Assembly: GCA_003971905.1 (NCBI GenBank)
Contig: RSEE01000016.1
Location: 248,001 to 312,000, forward strand
Length of the DNA: 64,000 nt
DNA from: Moniliella sp. 'wahieum'
Lineage: Eukaryota > Basidiomycota > Moniliellomycetes > Moniliellales > Moniliellaceae
Direction of reading: 5' to 3'
Below the pieces are notes generated by a model, which worked only from the letters and a program-made list of their open reading frames with translations, made no database searches and had not been told where the DNA came from. Below, piece after piece: positions 23,678 through 34,977 of the stretch. Made by a program: the position numbers and the translations under genes. Numbering within the stretch: position 1 is the first letter of the stretch; the number at the start of each line of letters is the position of its first letter.

Positions 23678-24910
23678 CTAGGTTCTACACCGCAGGATGA
23701 TGGGTAAAGACAGACCCTTGTGGGAAGAGTCGTTGTGGGATGGCGGGTGGGTGGAATGCAGGCTGGCGGAGGCCGAGAGGGTCATGTGGGCCGAGAGTTC
23801 ATCGACTGAGCTGCGCTTTGGCTCTCCAAGTTGGCCAGGTAGGCCGAAGCCAGGCGAGAGTGGGCCTCCTTCTCTTGTGAGGTGCTGATGCGCACCTCGC
23901 TTGCACAGGGGGGAGGGTAGACTGCTGGGGGGTTGCGCTGGGAATTCTCCGTTGGGCCGAGGCAGAGAAGAGCATGGGCTTGGTTGCCGGTCGTTGTTTG
24001 GACCATGCGCCCCATAGATTGCTTGTACGGGCTGCTTTGGGCGGACCTCATCGGCTGATGAAGTCTGTGAAGCCGTCAACAGCGATCCACTTCGGCGCGT
24101 GTTGAGCGTTGACAAGAGTGAGTTGGTATAGAGCTTGGGCATGATCACACAGAAGAGTACGTGCAACAGGTTCGCAGGCTATCATAACATGGTCAGTTTG
24201 CCCCATCGCTCTGATCAGTCAAAGCCTAGAACGGCATGGGGGGGGGGGACGTACCTCAATGGCTACGATGATAAGGTGGAGAAGATCGATTCATGGTCAA
24301 GACCGAGGTTTGGAGAATGAGGTTCTTCATCTTCACCATCTGCGAGTCATTGTTGTTTAGAGTATTGATATCTTTGCGTAGCGTCACGACCAACGTAGAA
24401 GTGGTGATCATATCGCACAGAACACCCCGCGCAGCACCAAACAGAGAGTGACGGATGGAATCTCGTTCCACTTGGCCACATCTGCAGGATGGAAAGACCG
24501 ATCATCGTGCCAATGCTGCCCAGCAGCCCGCACAGCGACAACGCCACAATGATGGCAGTCAACCACCATTGACGGCGTAGACGATGCACTCTCCACGCCA
24601 AAAAGCATTGCACCAGCAGCAGGCCGCTGCGGCACCTGCCTGTACGGCACAGATGAAGCTGCGCGTGACTTTTCGAGGTGCGACGGCTCACCGAAGTACC
24701 GCACAAGCCAGGTGAAGATGGCCACACAATCCGCCACACTGTTGACCACATCCAAACACACAAGAGCCACCACCACAAAGTTTGAGGACCCAAGGGTCCT
24801 TGCGGTGCGCGTGTAGTACAACCAGCTTTGCACCAGGGTCACGCCAAGAGGGCAAGGTTGATGTAGACCCCAATGAGGACGTAACCCACACCTTTCGCAG
24901 GAGAGCCCAT
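23678..24910 (-). CDS. DUF6534-type multi-pass membrane protein
   Basis: Read on the minus strand from ATG at 24910 (MGSPAKGVGYVLIGVYINLA). Hydrophobic helices follow, with GVTLVQSWLYYTRTAR, VVVALVCLDVVNSVADC, LLVQCFLAWRVHRLRR and a region including MIGLSILQMWPSG. The ending PKLYTNSLLSTLNTRR, followed by a Ser/Pro-rich cytosolic tail, is the hallmark arrangement of the basidiomycete DUF6534 family: several TM helices, then 'KLYTNSLLATLNSR'. A donor/acceptor pair defines an intron at 24179-24254 (GTACGT...GATAG) just before the last conserved block. A G-run of ten sits inside that intron. Indels near 24850, 24650, 24460 and 24290 break the frame. Function of the family is unknown. Confidence 0.82.
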
Positions 24911-25330
24911 ATTCCAAAAGTGAGGGAAGTGCCAGGTAGTGGTGTTCGGAGGTAGGAGTTCCCTTGCTGTGGTGGTAAGAAAGAGAAGAGATAAATAAAC
25001 TGCTGCACCAACTCACCCCTAAGCTGCAGTGTTTTGTAGTGGCGCTTGGTTGAGGCTGGAGTTGGAAGCTTGCTATCTAAGAGCAGTAGTAGTAGCTATT
25101 TACAAGCAGGTACAAAATCTAAAAGCCTCAGGCCTCTGGGCATCTGGGCTGCCTCTCGATCTCACTGGGCCTGGTGAACCGGTGACCGGTGAGATCACAC
25201 AGCCTCACCGCCTCAGTCTCGCTACCAGCCTGCTGCAGCAGCACACCTTTTGTGTGTGATACGTTTACCGTTCCAACATCATAGGTTCGCTTCTTCAGGG
25301 GTGGTCGAAGGATGGTCGGACAGGTCGCAG

Positions 25331-25418
25331 CGCCCCCGCGAGCTTCTGAAGGCGAGGCGCTGGCGTGTGGCGCCAAAGAGCATCGCCGCTTTCTTTGGTC
25401 TTTCGGCTCTTCTTGGCG
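25331..25418. repeat. left arm of ~88-bp imperfect inverted repeat
   Basis: The sequence from CGCCCCCGCGAGCTTCTGAA to CTCTTCTTGGCG is the reverse complement, with a handful of mismatches, of 25693-25781. Shared cores include GTGTGGCGCCAAAGAGCATC and GAGCTTCTGAAG. The arms are ~275 bases apart. This resembles the ends of a small non-autonomous element or a duplicated and inverted segment. Confidence 0.8.
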
Positions 25419-25636
25419 TAGGTTTGGGGTCCGCCTCTGGACCCCACGCCATGGCGCCATGGTGCCATCGACCATCGATCGATCGTCGACACGCGTATCA
25501 GATCTCATGGGAGTCACGCGTCACATGTCACGCGTCACATTTCATGTCGCATTCAATATGGCGGCAAGCTGCACTAGAAATCTTGAGTGGCCAGTGGCTG
25601 GTTCACATGGCACAGTCATCGCAGTCACAGCTGAGA

Positions 25637-25672
25637 AGTGACTAGTGACTAGTGACTAGTGGCTAGTGACCG
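25637..25672. repeat. GTGACTA tandem repeat
   Basis: About five imperfect copies of the 7-mer GTGACTA (gtgactagtgactagtgact and onward, then ggctagtgaccggtgag). The same word, in opposite orientation, forms ACTAGTCACTAGCTAGTCAC near 29187-29210. Confidence 0.75.
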
Positions 25673-25692
25673 GTGAGCAGATGTGAAAGATG

Positions 25693-25781
25693 CGCCCAAG
25701 AAGAGCCGCAAGACCGCAGAAAGCAGCGATGCTCTTTGGCGCCACACGCCGCGCCTCGTCTTCAGAAGCTCGGCGGGGGCG
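25693..25781. repeat. right arm of ~88-bp imperfect inverted repeat
   Basis: Partner of 25331-25418. It begins CGCCCAAGAAGAGCCGCAAG and ends CTCGGCGGGGGCG. The spacer between the arms holds the CTAGTGA tandem and TCACGCGTCAC words, with no ORF of transposase type. Confidence 0.8.
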
Positions 25782-26558
25782 TTGCTACTGAGCAACTGAG
25801 CACTCAGACTGTTCTTGCTCCACCGCCCCACCAGGCCCCTACCTTCCCCATCCCAGTACGCTGAATTCAAGCTTGAGCTTGAGGGGGCTGAGTGAGGTCA
25901 CCGGTCGCAGCACCCTACCCGTCACCGCGTCACGCGTCACCCCGGTTACCTACACCGCCTTTCCTCTTTTCTAGATGTGGAAGCTACATTTTATCAAGTT
26001 GAGGCCTGAGCGCCTGAGGCGTGCAGGCCAGCCACGTGCACATCCCCATTCCCTTTCTCTTTCGTTCATCACGTTTATCGCGAACTTCGTACTTGTTTAC
26101 CACTGCCGATCGATCTGCGCCAGTAGAGATATAGGCCAGAACCTTCTACTACGCGCCGCTCCGCCATAGTGAGATTTAGGAGATGTGACGACCTCCATTG
26201 GATAACAACTAGTGAAGGAATACGGCCAGCAGAGATCTGAGTTCTGCGAGGATGTAGTGAGGTGAACAGAAACAGATGCTGCGGTCATATAGCGCGTAAG
26301 TAAATGTGGAAAACAAGCAACGAAGGAAGAACCAGATACTATTGAAGCGCTGGCCAAAAGAAAAACGACAAAAACGTGATGAAGCTGCGAGGGAGTGTGC
26401 CAGTATTCCTCCATACTTTTACCAGCCCACCTGTTCCATAGGGTCAACAAGAGGAGACACGCCCTCGAGGGATAACGGAACACAGTCCCATAAGGATGGG
26501 GAAGGAGGAGGCTGTTCGGTATCCGCGCCCCCATCCATCAGGGACCAGACGAACGAGC

Positions 26559-28729
26559 CTAGTGAGTCGTGGAGTCGGGATCCCACAGATCCGTCGATTC
26601 GAGCCCCGCCGATGCCCCTGGTGAAGCTTCCGTCGAAGTGCCCGTCGGAGCACCCGTCGAAGGTCCTGTCGGAACAACGGTAGGGGCGGAGGGGGAGGAA
26701 GACTCGGCGGGGATGCCCATCGATGATGCCCAGGGCACGGGGAGCCAAGCGGTAGTCAGCTGCCCGTCAGGAAGCAGATGAGCGAGCTGCCCAGCGTCCA
26801 GTCCGATGACCGATGCCAGTGGCTCAAGCACCCCTTTAAGTCGGCGGAGGTCAATAAGGGATTGCGCTTCTTGGGCTGGAATTGGGGATGCTCGGGAGGT
26901 GGACACAATGCGTGTCGCCACATAGTGCTGCAGTAACAGTGCACAGGGTAACACCTTATGTGCCATCATGAACTGCCATTGCCCCTTACTGGGGCTGCTT
27001 TCTTCCGTTGGTTCTGGTGGTGGCGTCCATGCAGTGTTGTCCATGCAATCAAGGAACGCCTCCACGGAATACCGTGCTGCTGGAACACATCGCTCCTCTG
27101 CCTCGTGTTGCCGAGGATCATCCATCCACCATGTGAGGACGAACCGGCCATAGATGGAGAGCATCAGTATGTTCAGTGCTAGCTCCATCCTTTCTTCCAT
27201 GGAAATCGACAACAAGGCGTTTTCCCTGCCCTGGTACTGGGCCTTGCGCCGTTTGACCCGGACGTGCTGGTCTTGACTAGCAAGTCGGAGGTCGGCGGGG
27301 ATATGGTCCAGCAGCTCATCCACTTGTGTTTGAATCTTTTTCGTCTCCGCCCAGGATGCATCGAGGGATAGACTGGCATGCTGCATATTGAGCGTCAAGG
27401 CCTGATTCATGATCAAAGTCGCCTCAAATGCAATCTGAGGTGAGGAGAAATAAAGTTAGTATGCGCCTCTTCCCTCAAAATCAGGGTGCCGCACCTTCAG
27501 AATTACATTCCACCCTTTCTCTTCCTTCCAGCTAACGGGCGAATAGATGAAGGAAGGCGTGTTGTGTGTTCCCCGTGCGGAGATCAAAGGACAACGGGGG
27601 GGGCGGAAATGGGAAGCAGTGAAAGAATCGAGCATGGTGACGAAGACCCATAGGCGCACACGATCCAGTACTTGATCCCGTGGGAGCCCTGGGGGAGGCT
27701 CAAGGTGAAGCCCTGCGGAAAAGGCATTGCTTACGGTTAAGAGAGTCAACGCCATGAGTGCCCGATCCGAGCGGAATAGCATCATGCTGGTCAGAAGCAA
27801 AACCTGACCACGAACCGACTCGATCGTGGCCACTTGAAAGGTCTGCGAGGCGTCCAGGGCATGGATCGCCATGTCAAGAAACGCTGGCAGATCATAGCCG
27901 GCAAGCAATGATGAGGGAAGAGCATCAACACCCGTCTCAACCATCACGATGGCGCCATGGCACAGATCAAAGCACAAAAGTCGACGTGGTATTGCACCAT
28001 CTCATGAGACAGATGAGACAGAAGAGGGAGCTGGCGCAACTTGTGGAGAGCCTCAAGACGTATATCGAAGAGGGAACGGTCCAATGATCCAAGACAGGAA
28101 TGGGACATCAGCAAAAAAAATGTGGGCAATGGCAGTAATGGCAAGTGTCGGTGGCAGCATCTGTAGCAGCTGGGCTAGTACGTCGGCCTTGTTTTCAGTA
28201 GGGAAAAGATGGTTGGACAAAGCTTCCGGGGGCAGCCCAGGAGGGGAGAGCACATCGGGGGTGAATGAGTGGGGGTGCAGATGTGAACGGGAATGGGGAT
28301 GGGGTGGGAATGGGAATGGGATGTGGATGTGATCAAGGTCGATTGAGGAGACTGAGCATTGGGTGTGGGTGGGGCGGAGTAGCGGAGGCAGAAGCGGAGG
28401 CGGAAGCGGAGGCAGAAGCGGCGTTGGTGCCGACGCCCAGGTGGCGGGCGAGGGAGAAAGCCAGGTGCTCGATTCGGTCCAGACGACTCTGGACGGCGGG
28501 GGTTAAGGCGGCGGCGGGTGGGCTGGGGCGAGCGATGGGGTGGGTTCCGGGGGCCAGATGCAGCGGTCAGTCTCGTTGCGACTGATGCACCCAGAACAGG
28601 GCTGGTGGCGATCGCATTTGAGCTTGCGCACTCGACAGTTCTCGCAGCTTTGCCGGGTGCTAGGCCGGGGGAAAGTCGGACGCGCTTGCGCTTGGCAGGC
28701 CGCTCGGCCTCACCCAAGGTGCTGCTCAT
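26559..28729 (-). CDS. Zn2Cys6 fungal-specific transcription factor
   Basis: The start ATG at 28729 gives MSSTLGEAERPAKRKRVRLS. After one lost base in an A-run the frame reads CENCRVRKLKCDRHQPCSGC...C (28646 down to 28560), a C-x2-C-x6-C-x5-C-x2-C-x8-C binuclear zinc cluster with the usual basic loop. A Ser/Ala and His/Pro-rich linker follows, then a long helical middle homology region (about 28250-26700) with SVRGQVLLLTSMMLFRSDRA and MELALNILMLSIYGRFVLTW. An intron at 27435-27494 (donor GTGCGG, TACTAAC branch, CTCAG) joins ...NVILK to IAFEATLIMNQ. The C terminus is Ser/Pro/Thr-rich, possibly an activation region. Indels occur near 28650, 28510, 28070 and 27960. It is a nuclear DNA-binding regulator by family; its targets cannot be told. 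Confidence 0.9.
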
Positions 28730-31483
28730 GGCGCACATGCTGGTGGTTCAGTGTCGTACGCAACTGAGCAGACGCTTCTTCTGCGATGATTTAGAGCCGG
28801 AGCTGGCTCGGGGGACCTCGGCGAACGCGGCGACGCCGAGGATGATTTGTGAGTCGTTGACAGTTAAGCGGCAGCCCAGCGGTTTAACTTCAACAACGTC
28901 TCAGTGTCTGAAAGATGATCGATGGTGCCCCTGGCTGGACAGACTGGCCTAGACCGAAGCAAGGCTCAAGTGCTCAGGTGCTCAATTGCTCAGGGGTGGG
29001 GATGAGGTGGTTGAGGGGTATTCGTGGAGCAGAGAAAGGAGGCCGTGGCCACCAGCGCACCCTTTGCTGAAATACCCCCAACGTGCAACGCCAGCTAAGT
29101 GCAATGGGGTTCTGAACTGTGGACTGCGCCTTAGCTTCAAGCCTTGAGCGTCACGCATCACGCTGCAAGCTTCAAGCTTCACTATCACTAGTCACTAGCT
29201 AGTCACTAGCACTCTCCCTTCCCAAACGCTCTCGCGCCGCCTCACACTCCGCCAGGCGCTTCCCTGCTCCTCCGCGGACTGTAGGACACTATTAGTGCAG
29301 TATGCCCGGGCATTGCCAGACTCTGGCGCTCCCAACTACTTCCACCCGACTGCTAGCTCCGCTAGTTCCGCCGTGCGGAAGTCTGGCAGTCCGACGTGCC
29401 TCCTCTGGTCAAAGCTTCGGCAGTCGTAGCTTAGTCTTCCCTCTCTTCCACTCCCTCCTCCTCCCTCTCTCTACTATCGCTCACCAGCAATCAATCCCTG
29501 TCGTCTATTTGACGTACTGCTCTTATTGAGCAGCTTGATTAATGATTGCCGTTTCACTTGGCACGGGATCCGGTCACGTGCCACGCATGTCACATCAGTT
29601 CTGAACTGGTTGGTGGCTCCGAGAGGAGAACTAGGGACAAGGAGTGGCCACTCAGCGTATAGCAGAGGCGGCAGACGCAGGCGTGTGGCGAGCTGCGTAT
29701 ACACCGGCTTCTTTTTCGGCAGTAGTGACGTCTCTGAATCCTCCGGGTCTTAGATACGGGGGAGGCAGCGAGGACAACCAATGCCAGAGCTGAGCGCTGT
29801 GAGATCTGAGACTCGAAGGAGACGGGTTACGCGTTACGGGGAGGCTGGGAGAGAGAGCCCACGCGCCGAGGCTGTTGGGACTGAACTGTCCGTGGCAAAG
29901 GAGGGCTCGCCCGAATTGACTGTGATGGGGCTGAGACTGAGAGCGCAGGAGGACGGGAGCTAAAAGGCGGGGACGGATGGAGAGAAGGCAACGAAGGGGA
30001 GAAGATGTTGTCTGACCTGGATCAATTGGATGGGAATGAGCAGGTGGTGAACAGGAGGGCGGAAGGGAACGAAAATGGAAGGCGAGTAAAGATCCCCCAA
30101 GAACCATCAGGGGTACAAAGTAGGTCTCTATATGATAAAAGGGGAAACAGACGCAATATGGGCGCGTAGAGAGGAATAATAAGAAACGGTGGCTTGGTTG
30201 CCACAGGCGTAAGAGAGAAAGGTACTAGAGGTAAGCAGGGACGCGACGACAATTGTCGCAAAGATACCAACGGCCTCGTGGCCTCATTGTGATGACCGAC
30301 TTGTTCAACATGAGCACGACAGACACTATAAGTTGTCGCGCGGATGCGTGGCCATTCGGGCCATCGTAAATGGTTTGACCGACAACGGTCAAACTTAGTT
30401 TTAGGCTTGGAAAAGCACGCTCTACTTGGAATGGGTAGAGTATAGGCATGCCTTAGCTCCGTTCAGACTTCCATCTCAGGTCCGTCGCCGCCTGTAACAC
30501 AAAGCCTCATCAACGTTGTGCTGAGGAATAGAAAAGTGGATCGCTCCATCACACTCACTGCCAACACACCTTTTTGGCAGCGAGACTTGGGGACGAACAA
30601 GGCCAAGAAGTGATGAGGGTTACACAACTGGAGACACCACACCTCTGGGAGTGAGGGAACAAACATTAATGCTTGCGAAGGCGGATTGCGAGAAGAAAAA
30701 TGGTGAAGAACAGTACACCAGACGGAGGGACGGATCCAAAAAAGTTGTGTTTTATTTATATACCCTCACTGCGGCAAAATGAGACGAAGGCGCCAGAGAC
30801 TTAGCCACCAGCATTGAGCCACGAGGTCGGGCGCGTAATATCTCTGTGACTATAATAAGGTTCTTACAGTCCTCTTCACAGGCCTTTCAAGCCCTTCAGA
30901 CCCATAGGATCTTTGCTAACGTTTGCACACTTTGCGATGGCGATCGTGATGGTCAAGGTAGTCAAGGCTTCATCGAATCCCACGCGTAAACGGTTAAACG
31001 TATAACGCGTTAAACGTTAATGCGACGTAACGTTAAACGTTGAACCCGGCGTATATGCGACATATGCGACACACTGACCAGGTGAGGCGAGCAAGCGGTT
31101 GCGGCCCATGTCCGGCACACTGCCCCTGCGCTAAACTCCGAAATGCCCTGACAGCACTGGCCGTTTGCCCGTCGTCCCTGGGGGAGTACCCCTGCGCCGT
31201 AAGAGACGGCACACAGGCGCTGTTGCAGAATCTACGTCACATTTCCGAAGGCGCTTGGCTCGCTTCGTGCGTCCCTGCCCCGCACCCGCTCGTGGTGCCA
31301 GCCTCCAAAACTCAACGATGATTTCGATTTCGATGATTGACTGCCCAGTGTGGCCGCAGCAACGCTCTCGGTCGAACCTCGCCCCACCATCTCCCCATCT
31401 GCCCGCACCACCACCGCCACCACCGCCACTGCCATCGCCTCCTTCGACGCCCCTCTTTCCTTCTTTTATCCCATTGAGACAAG
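28730..31483. other. intergenic region, no supported gene
   Basis: About 2.75 kb. It holds CAGGTGCTCAATTGCTCAGG-type short repeats near 28965-29000, CACTAGT repeats near 29187-29210 and an AACGTTAAACG-rich tract at 30982-31045. Minus-strand ORFs around 30225-30666 include a possible GTGAGT...TTACAG intron but no recognisable protein. Confidence 0.5.
30982..31045. repeat. AACGTT/TTAAACG microrepeat tract
   Basis: Successive variants of GTTAAACGT (cgtaaacggttaaacgtataacgcgttaaacg and so on). A related GAACGTT tandem lies at 50825-50858. Confidence 0.65.
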
Positions 31484-32245
31484 ATGACCTCCCGCCATAG
31501 TTTTGGCGATGGAAAGCGCACCTCGGGCGTTGGCCCGCGCGTATCGTTCGCAGAACCACCTCCCGGCGCCGACCCGATCATCTGGTGTGTACCGATTTGA
31601 GCACGCGCTCTCCTCCTCCGTCTCCTATGTTCAACAGCTCACCTCTCGCCTCGCTCATCTGTTTTCCTCTAGGAAATACTTTATTGCTGTTGATACCAAC
31701 CGGTCGGTGCGATCGATGCCACCGAGTTGCAACGTGCACTTGTCAATGGCGACTTCACCCATTTTGACTTTGCCACGATCACCATGCTGTTATTCCAGTT
31801 TTCAGGCCAGAGGTCGGGCGAGTTGGTGTATGATGAATTCGCTGCCCTGTATACTTACATTCTCCAGTGGTCTGACTGCTTTCGGAAGCGGATCGGATGG
31901 ATCGGGGACAATTGATGAGCAAAATGGGAGTTGCACTGCGCAACTTTGGTTTCAACCTGGACCCCACCACGCTCCACATCATCATGCTCAAGTACAGAGG
32001 GGTTGACGCGCAACCAGGCATCACGTTTACCGCTTTGTTCGCGCATGTGTGGTGGTCAGAGCTTGACTGAGAGCTTTCAGCGCTCGATCCCCAACGGAAA
32101 GGTTATGCCACGATGTCCTACTTTATGGAAACCCGTGCGTCTACCTTTTCCTGCCTACATTTATGTGCGGGGGCAATGTGCTGATATGTCATTCACTGCA
32201 TACCCAGACTTTAAAGCACCTTGAACTTGAATCGCCCCCGTTCCT
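31484..32245 (+). CDS. PEF1: penta-EF-hand protein (Pef1/peflin/ALG-2-like), frame broken
   Basis: ATG 31484 gives MTSRHSFGDGKRTSGVGPRV. An 88-nt intron (31585-31672, GTGTGT...CTCTAG) leads to WKYFIAVDTNRS and ELQRALVNGDFTHFDFATIT. Then follow SGELVYDEFAALYTYILQW, DGSGTIDEQ, ALRNFGFNLDPTTLHIIMLK, FVRACVVVRA and DPQRKGYATMSY. This is the order of EF1-EF5 in the penta-EF-hand family, whose members bind Ca2+ and dimerise through EF5. At least five frame changes occur within 600 bases (near 31703, 31880, 31920, 32030, 32085), a higher density than in neighbours. The gene is therefore either badly sequenced or a recent pseudogene. EF1 keeps DTNRSG..D-type ligands (after one lost G), while EF2 lacks a clean DxDxDG loop. 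The exact 3' end is uncertain. Confidence 0.8.
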
Positions 32246-33312
32246 TGAAACTACGTACCAAGCCGAGCAGACTGGGTGCCAAGCACTAGAACCGCACCCA
32301 TCCTCGGATCTGAATATGAGTCCCTGTATACCTGTGTTTGTTTGGTTACGAATCCCTTCTTATGCTCGTTTTCAAGGCGCCCCTACCTCCTCCCTTGGTC
32401 TTACCTTAGGAGTGCTTTTTAACGTACCTTTCGCGCAATCGAGTCGGGCGAATGCCTTAATGAATTTGCCCCTCCTAATATCGGTGCTCTCAACTATTTT
32501 CCGCTCTGTGGCCCCCAGCGGGCCCCCTAGAGATGTCAAGATCAATCTGTTACTAGGGCTGATATGAAACCTGGCATCCCCGATGGCCCTTTTCTCTAAG
32601 TCTTCGGTGCTAGGCGAAGGATAACAGTGCTCATCTCGTCATAGACTGAGTGCAGCTGGGCGAGAATGCCGGGGCGCGCGACTTGCGTAGGAAGCATAGT
32701 TGATCTGGAGGGTCTCGAGATGACCATGTTCAATGAAGGATCTGTGGTTTGTTTTCCAGCATGCAGTCCTGAAAGTTTGGGACCATGATGTATGATACCA
32801 GAGAAGAGAACTGGCTGAGAGTTGAGGCAGCAAGCGAGATGCAGTTGACAAATAGCTCACGAAAAGGTGATGGCGGCCAACGATCAAACCGAATAGCCAG
32901 GAACCCTGTGGCTATGATCAATGGGGGCAAGTTAGCATCGGCTAGACCAAGAAAGGACAGCGACGGACTGGCGGCATACTCGATACGCATGCGGCGCATG
33001 CTCAGGGATACGGACTCCGGTTGCCATGACCATTCGGCATCGACAGTTAGCTGTGGACCCGAAGCTTGGCCCAGCACCCCTTGTGGCGGTTTGCACGGCC
33101 AACCAGAGCCAAGTCGCAAGTTGGTCCCGACAAATGGAGGTCACGTGAGCACGTGATCAGTCAAGCGCCAACAACCATCACACGTCACCGGTCACCCCGC
33201 CCGGACCATTCCGCCTCCCCATTCCGCAACTTCTTAGAGCCCACTTTAGCAACAGTAAAACAAGCAAGCGCCGCATTCGGGGGTTCCCTCAAGTCCACCC
33301 ACGCCACCTCGC
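32246..33312. other. intergenic / unresolved region
   Basis: Minus-strand fragments between 33140 and 32625 look partly coding (ARPGILAQLHSVYDEMSTVI near 32680-32630) and contain an intron-like GTATGC...GCTAAC...CATAG at about 32974-32907. The pieces lie in different frames and match no family I know, so no gene is called. Confidence 0.35.
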
Positions 33313-34659
33313 ATGAGCCGCCCCCGGGTCTGCCCGCGCGCAGCCGCCACGCTGCTCCGGCTGCCCGAAGGCGCTGGAGACTCGCACCAGGTCTCCCCTC
33401 GTCACGATCCTTATCTTCCTCCGCCGCCTCGGCGCACATCAACCCCTCCGCTTCTGCTGCCGCCGACACATGGGATTTGGGCAGCATGGGCATGCCTTAC
33501 GACTTCCGGGGCAATCTGCCCTGTCCGCACGAATCCGGCACCACCTCCCTCGCATCTTCCCTTCATGTTACTGGATCTCCACGACCGCTAATGTCCGAAG
33601 GCGTGCTGGTGCCCGAAGACCGCCAGCCCATCCCCGCTTGCGTCTTGCTCACCAACTGTCCCCATAGCATCCTTCCTATTGAGGTACAGCATCTCGCTGG
33701 TACTCACCTCGCCGAAGAGGTGAAGTCGGTGGAGTTGCTGTACGATGGTACGGCCACATTTCGCGGCAATGTTGTGGTAACACTTTCCTCGCCACAGGCA
33801 GCCCAAAGGTATGCCGCGTGGACCTCACGCTCCTTGATGTCCGGCCGAGCACTCTCCTCCTCCATCCTCACGCTGGCCGAGGGAAAAGACTTGGTCTTTC
33901 CGTTTGACCCAACCGTGCCACGCGTAAAACGGTACAATGGTTTATCAGGCAAATCCCTCTTTGCTTCCTTTCTCATTTCCCGCTTTGGGGGGCGCATCGC
34001 TGTCCTCACTGGTATGCCGCGCGGCATAAACACCAGAAAATGGGCGACCTCTTGTGGCATGGCTCCTGGTCGCTTGAACCATCAAAACGCAATACAGAAT
34101 GGAACCTCCTCTTGACCCGGCAGTATTACCGTATGCGCGCTGCACAAGCCAGGCCCGAGCACTTCTCCCCCAACGCGCTCGAGGCGATCATCCGCTCTTC
34201 CCGTGACTCGGGCGCCCGGTCACGAGGACTGCACCTGAATGAGTATCCTACCAAGGAAGGTCTTATCGATGCAGGTCGATTGGATGCAATTTTTCCCTTT
34301 ACCCGTTCGTCCTCGCCCTTCTCCTTTCCTTTCCTTCGCTCTCCTTCGCCCCCTGACATTCTCTCTTTCTCTTTGTAGAATGACAGACTTGCATGCGTGC
34401 ACGTTCTTGGTTGTGCTGGCGACCGAGGCGGAAGCGCACCGTTTTTATCGTCGCTTCCACGAACAACCCTTTGCTCCGGCGGTAATGGCTGGGAGCATAT
34501 TACCACAGCCCGCATCTTGCAATAACCCACTCACCTCGCCCCACCCAGCCTGCAGGGGTCGGGGATTTTGCTTACCTTGGCACTGTCGAGGTGCCCCCTC
34601 GCACTCACATCTTTATGCATACCGTACTCCCCACTCGGGTGTACCCCGACTTTTACTGA
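33313..34659 (+). CDS. RRM-like protein with a possible mitochondrial presequence
   Basis: Best start is ATG 33313 (MSRPRVCPR); one base change then gives an Arg/Ser/Ala-rich N terminus (RSRHAAPAARRRWRLAPGLP, then SSRSLSSSAA) that looks like a mitochondrial presequence. Later, IPACVLLTNCPHSILPIEVQ...VELLYDGTATFRGNVVVTLS plus PQAAQRYAAW has the beta-alpha-beta-beta spacing of an RRM. A second, weaker repeat of this type is RGLHLNEYPTKEGLIDAGRL...DLHACTFLVVLATEAEAHRF. A probable intron ends at ~34379 (TTTGTAG). The C terminus is DFAYLGTVEVPPRTHIFMHT...VYPDFY with stop at 34657-34659. Indels occur near 33340, 34010 and 34520. Possible role: mitochondrial RNA binding. The assignment is structural pattern matching only. 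Confidence 0.45.
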
Positions 34660-34977
34660 AATGGTTCGAGCTACAGCACCAAAAGGGAAACGGCGACAAA
34701 CATTCCAAAAGAGGGATGAGAGAAACAAGAGAATATCTAGGCTAGCTCTGGTCAGATGGCAAAGGGGAACGTGCTGGGTAAAAAGGAGGCGATGCTCCCG
34801 GGTTGCCCAGATGCGAAAGAGAGCTAACAAATGGTAGTGGAGAGAGGCGACGACCGAGGCATTCGACGTCGAACAAAAAGCAAAACAAATAGGTGACGGT
34901 GTGGGGTGTACATCCACGAGGGTACCATACTGTGTTGTGTGAAAACGTGGGGCATCAATGTGCGATACCCCCAGTCT

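Larger units (their letters stand above)
24911..26558. other. intergenic region with inverted repeat and short direct repeats
   Basis: No supported gene. It contains an ~88-base imperfect inverted repeat (25331-25418 and 25693-25781), TCACGCGTCACATG repeats near 25511-25541, a CTAGTGA tandem at 25637-25672 and CGTCACGCGTCACC near 25921-25944. Confidence 0.6.

Noticed and set aside
30225-30666. Minus-strand ORFs with a GTGAGT...TTACAG intron-like segment
   Set aside because: The product would be under 50 residues or lack any recognisable feature; intron consensus alone is not enough.
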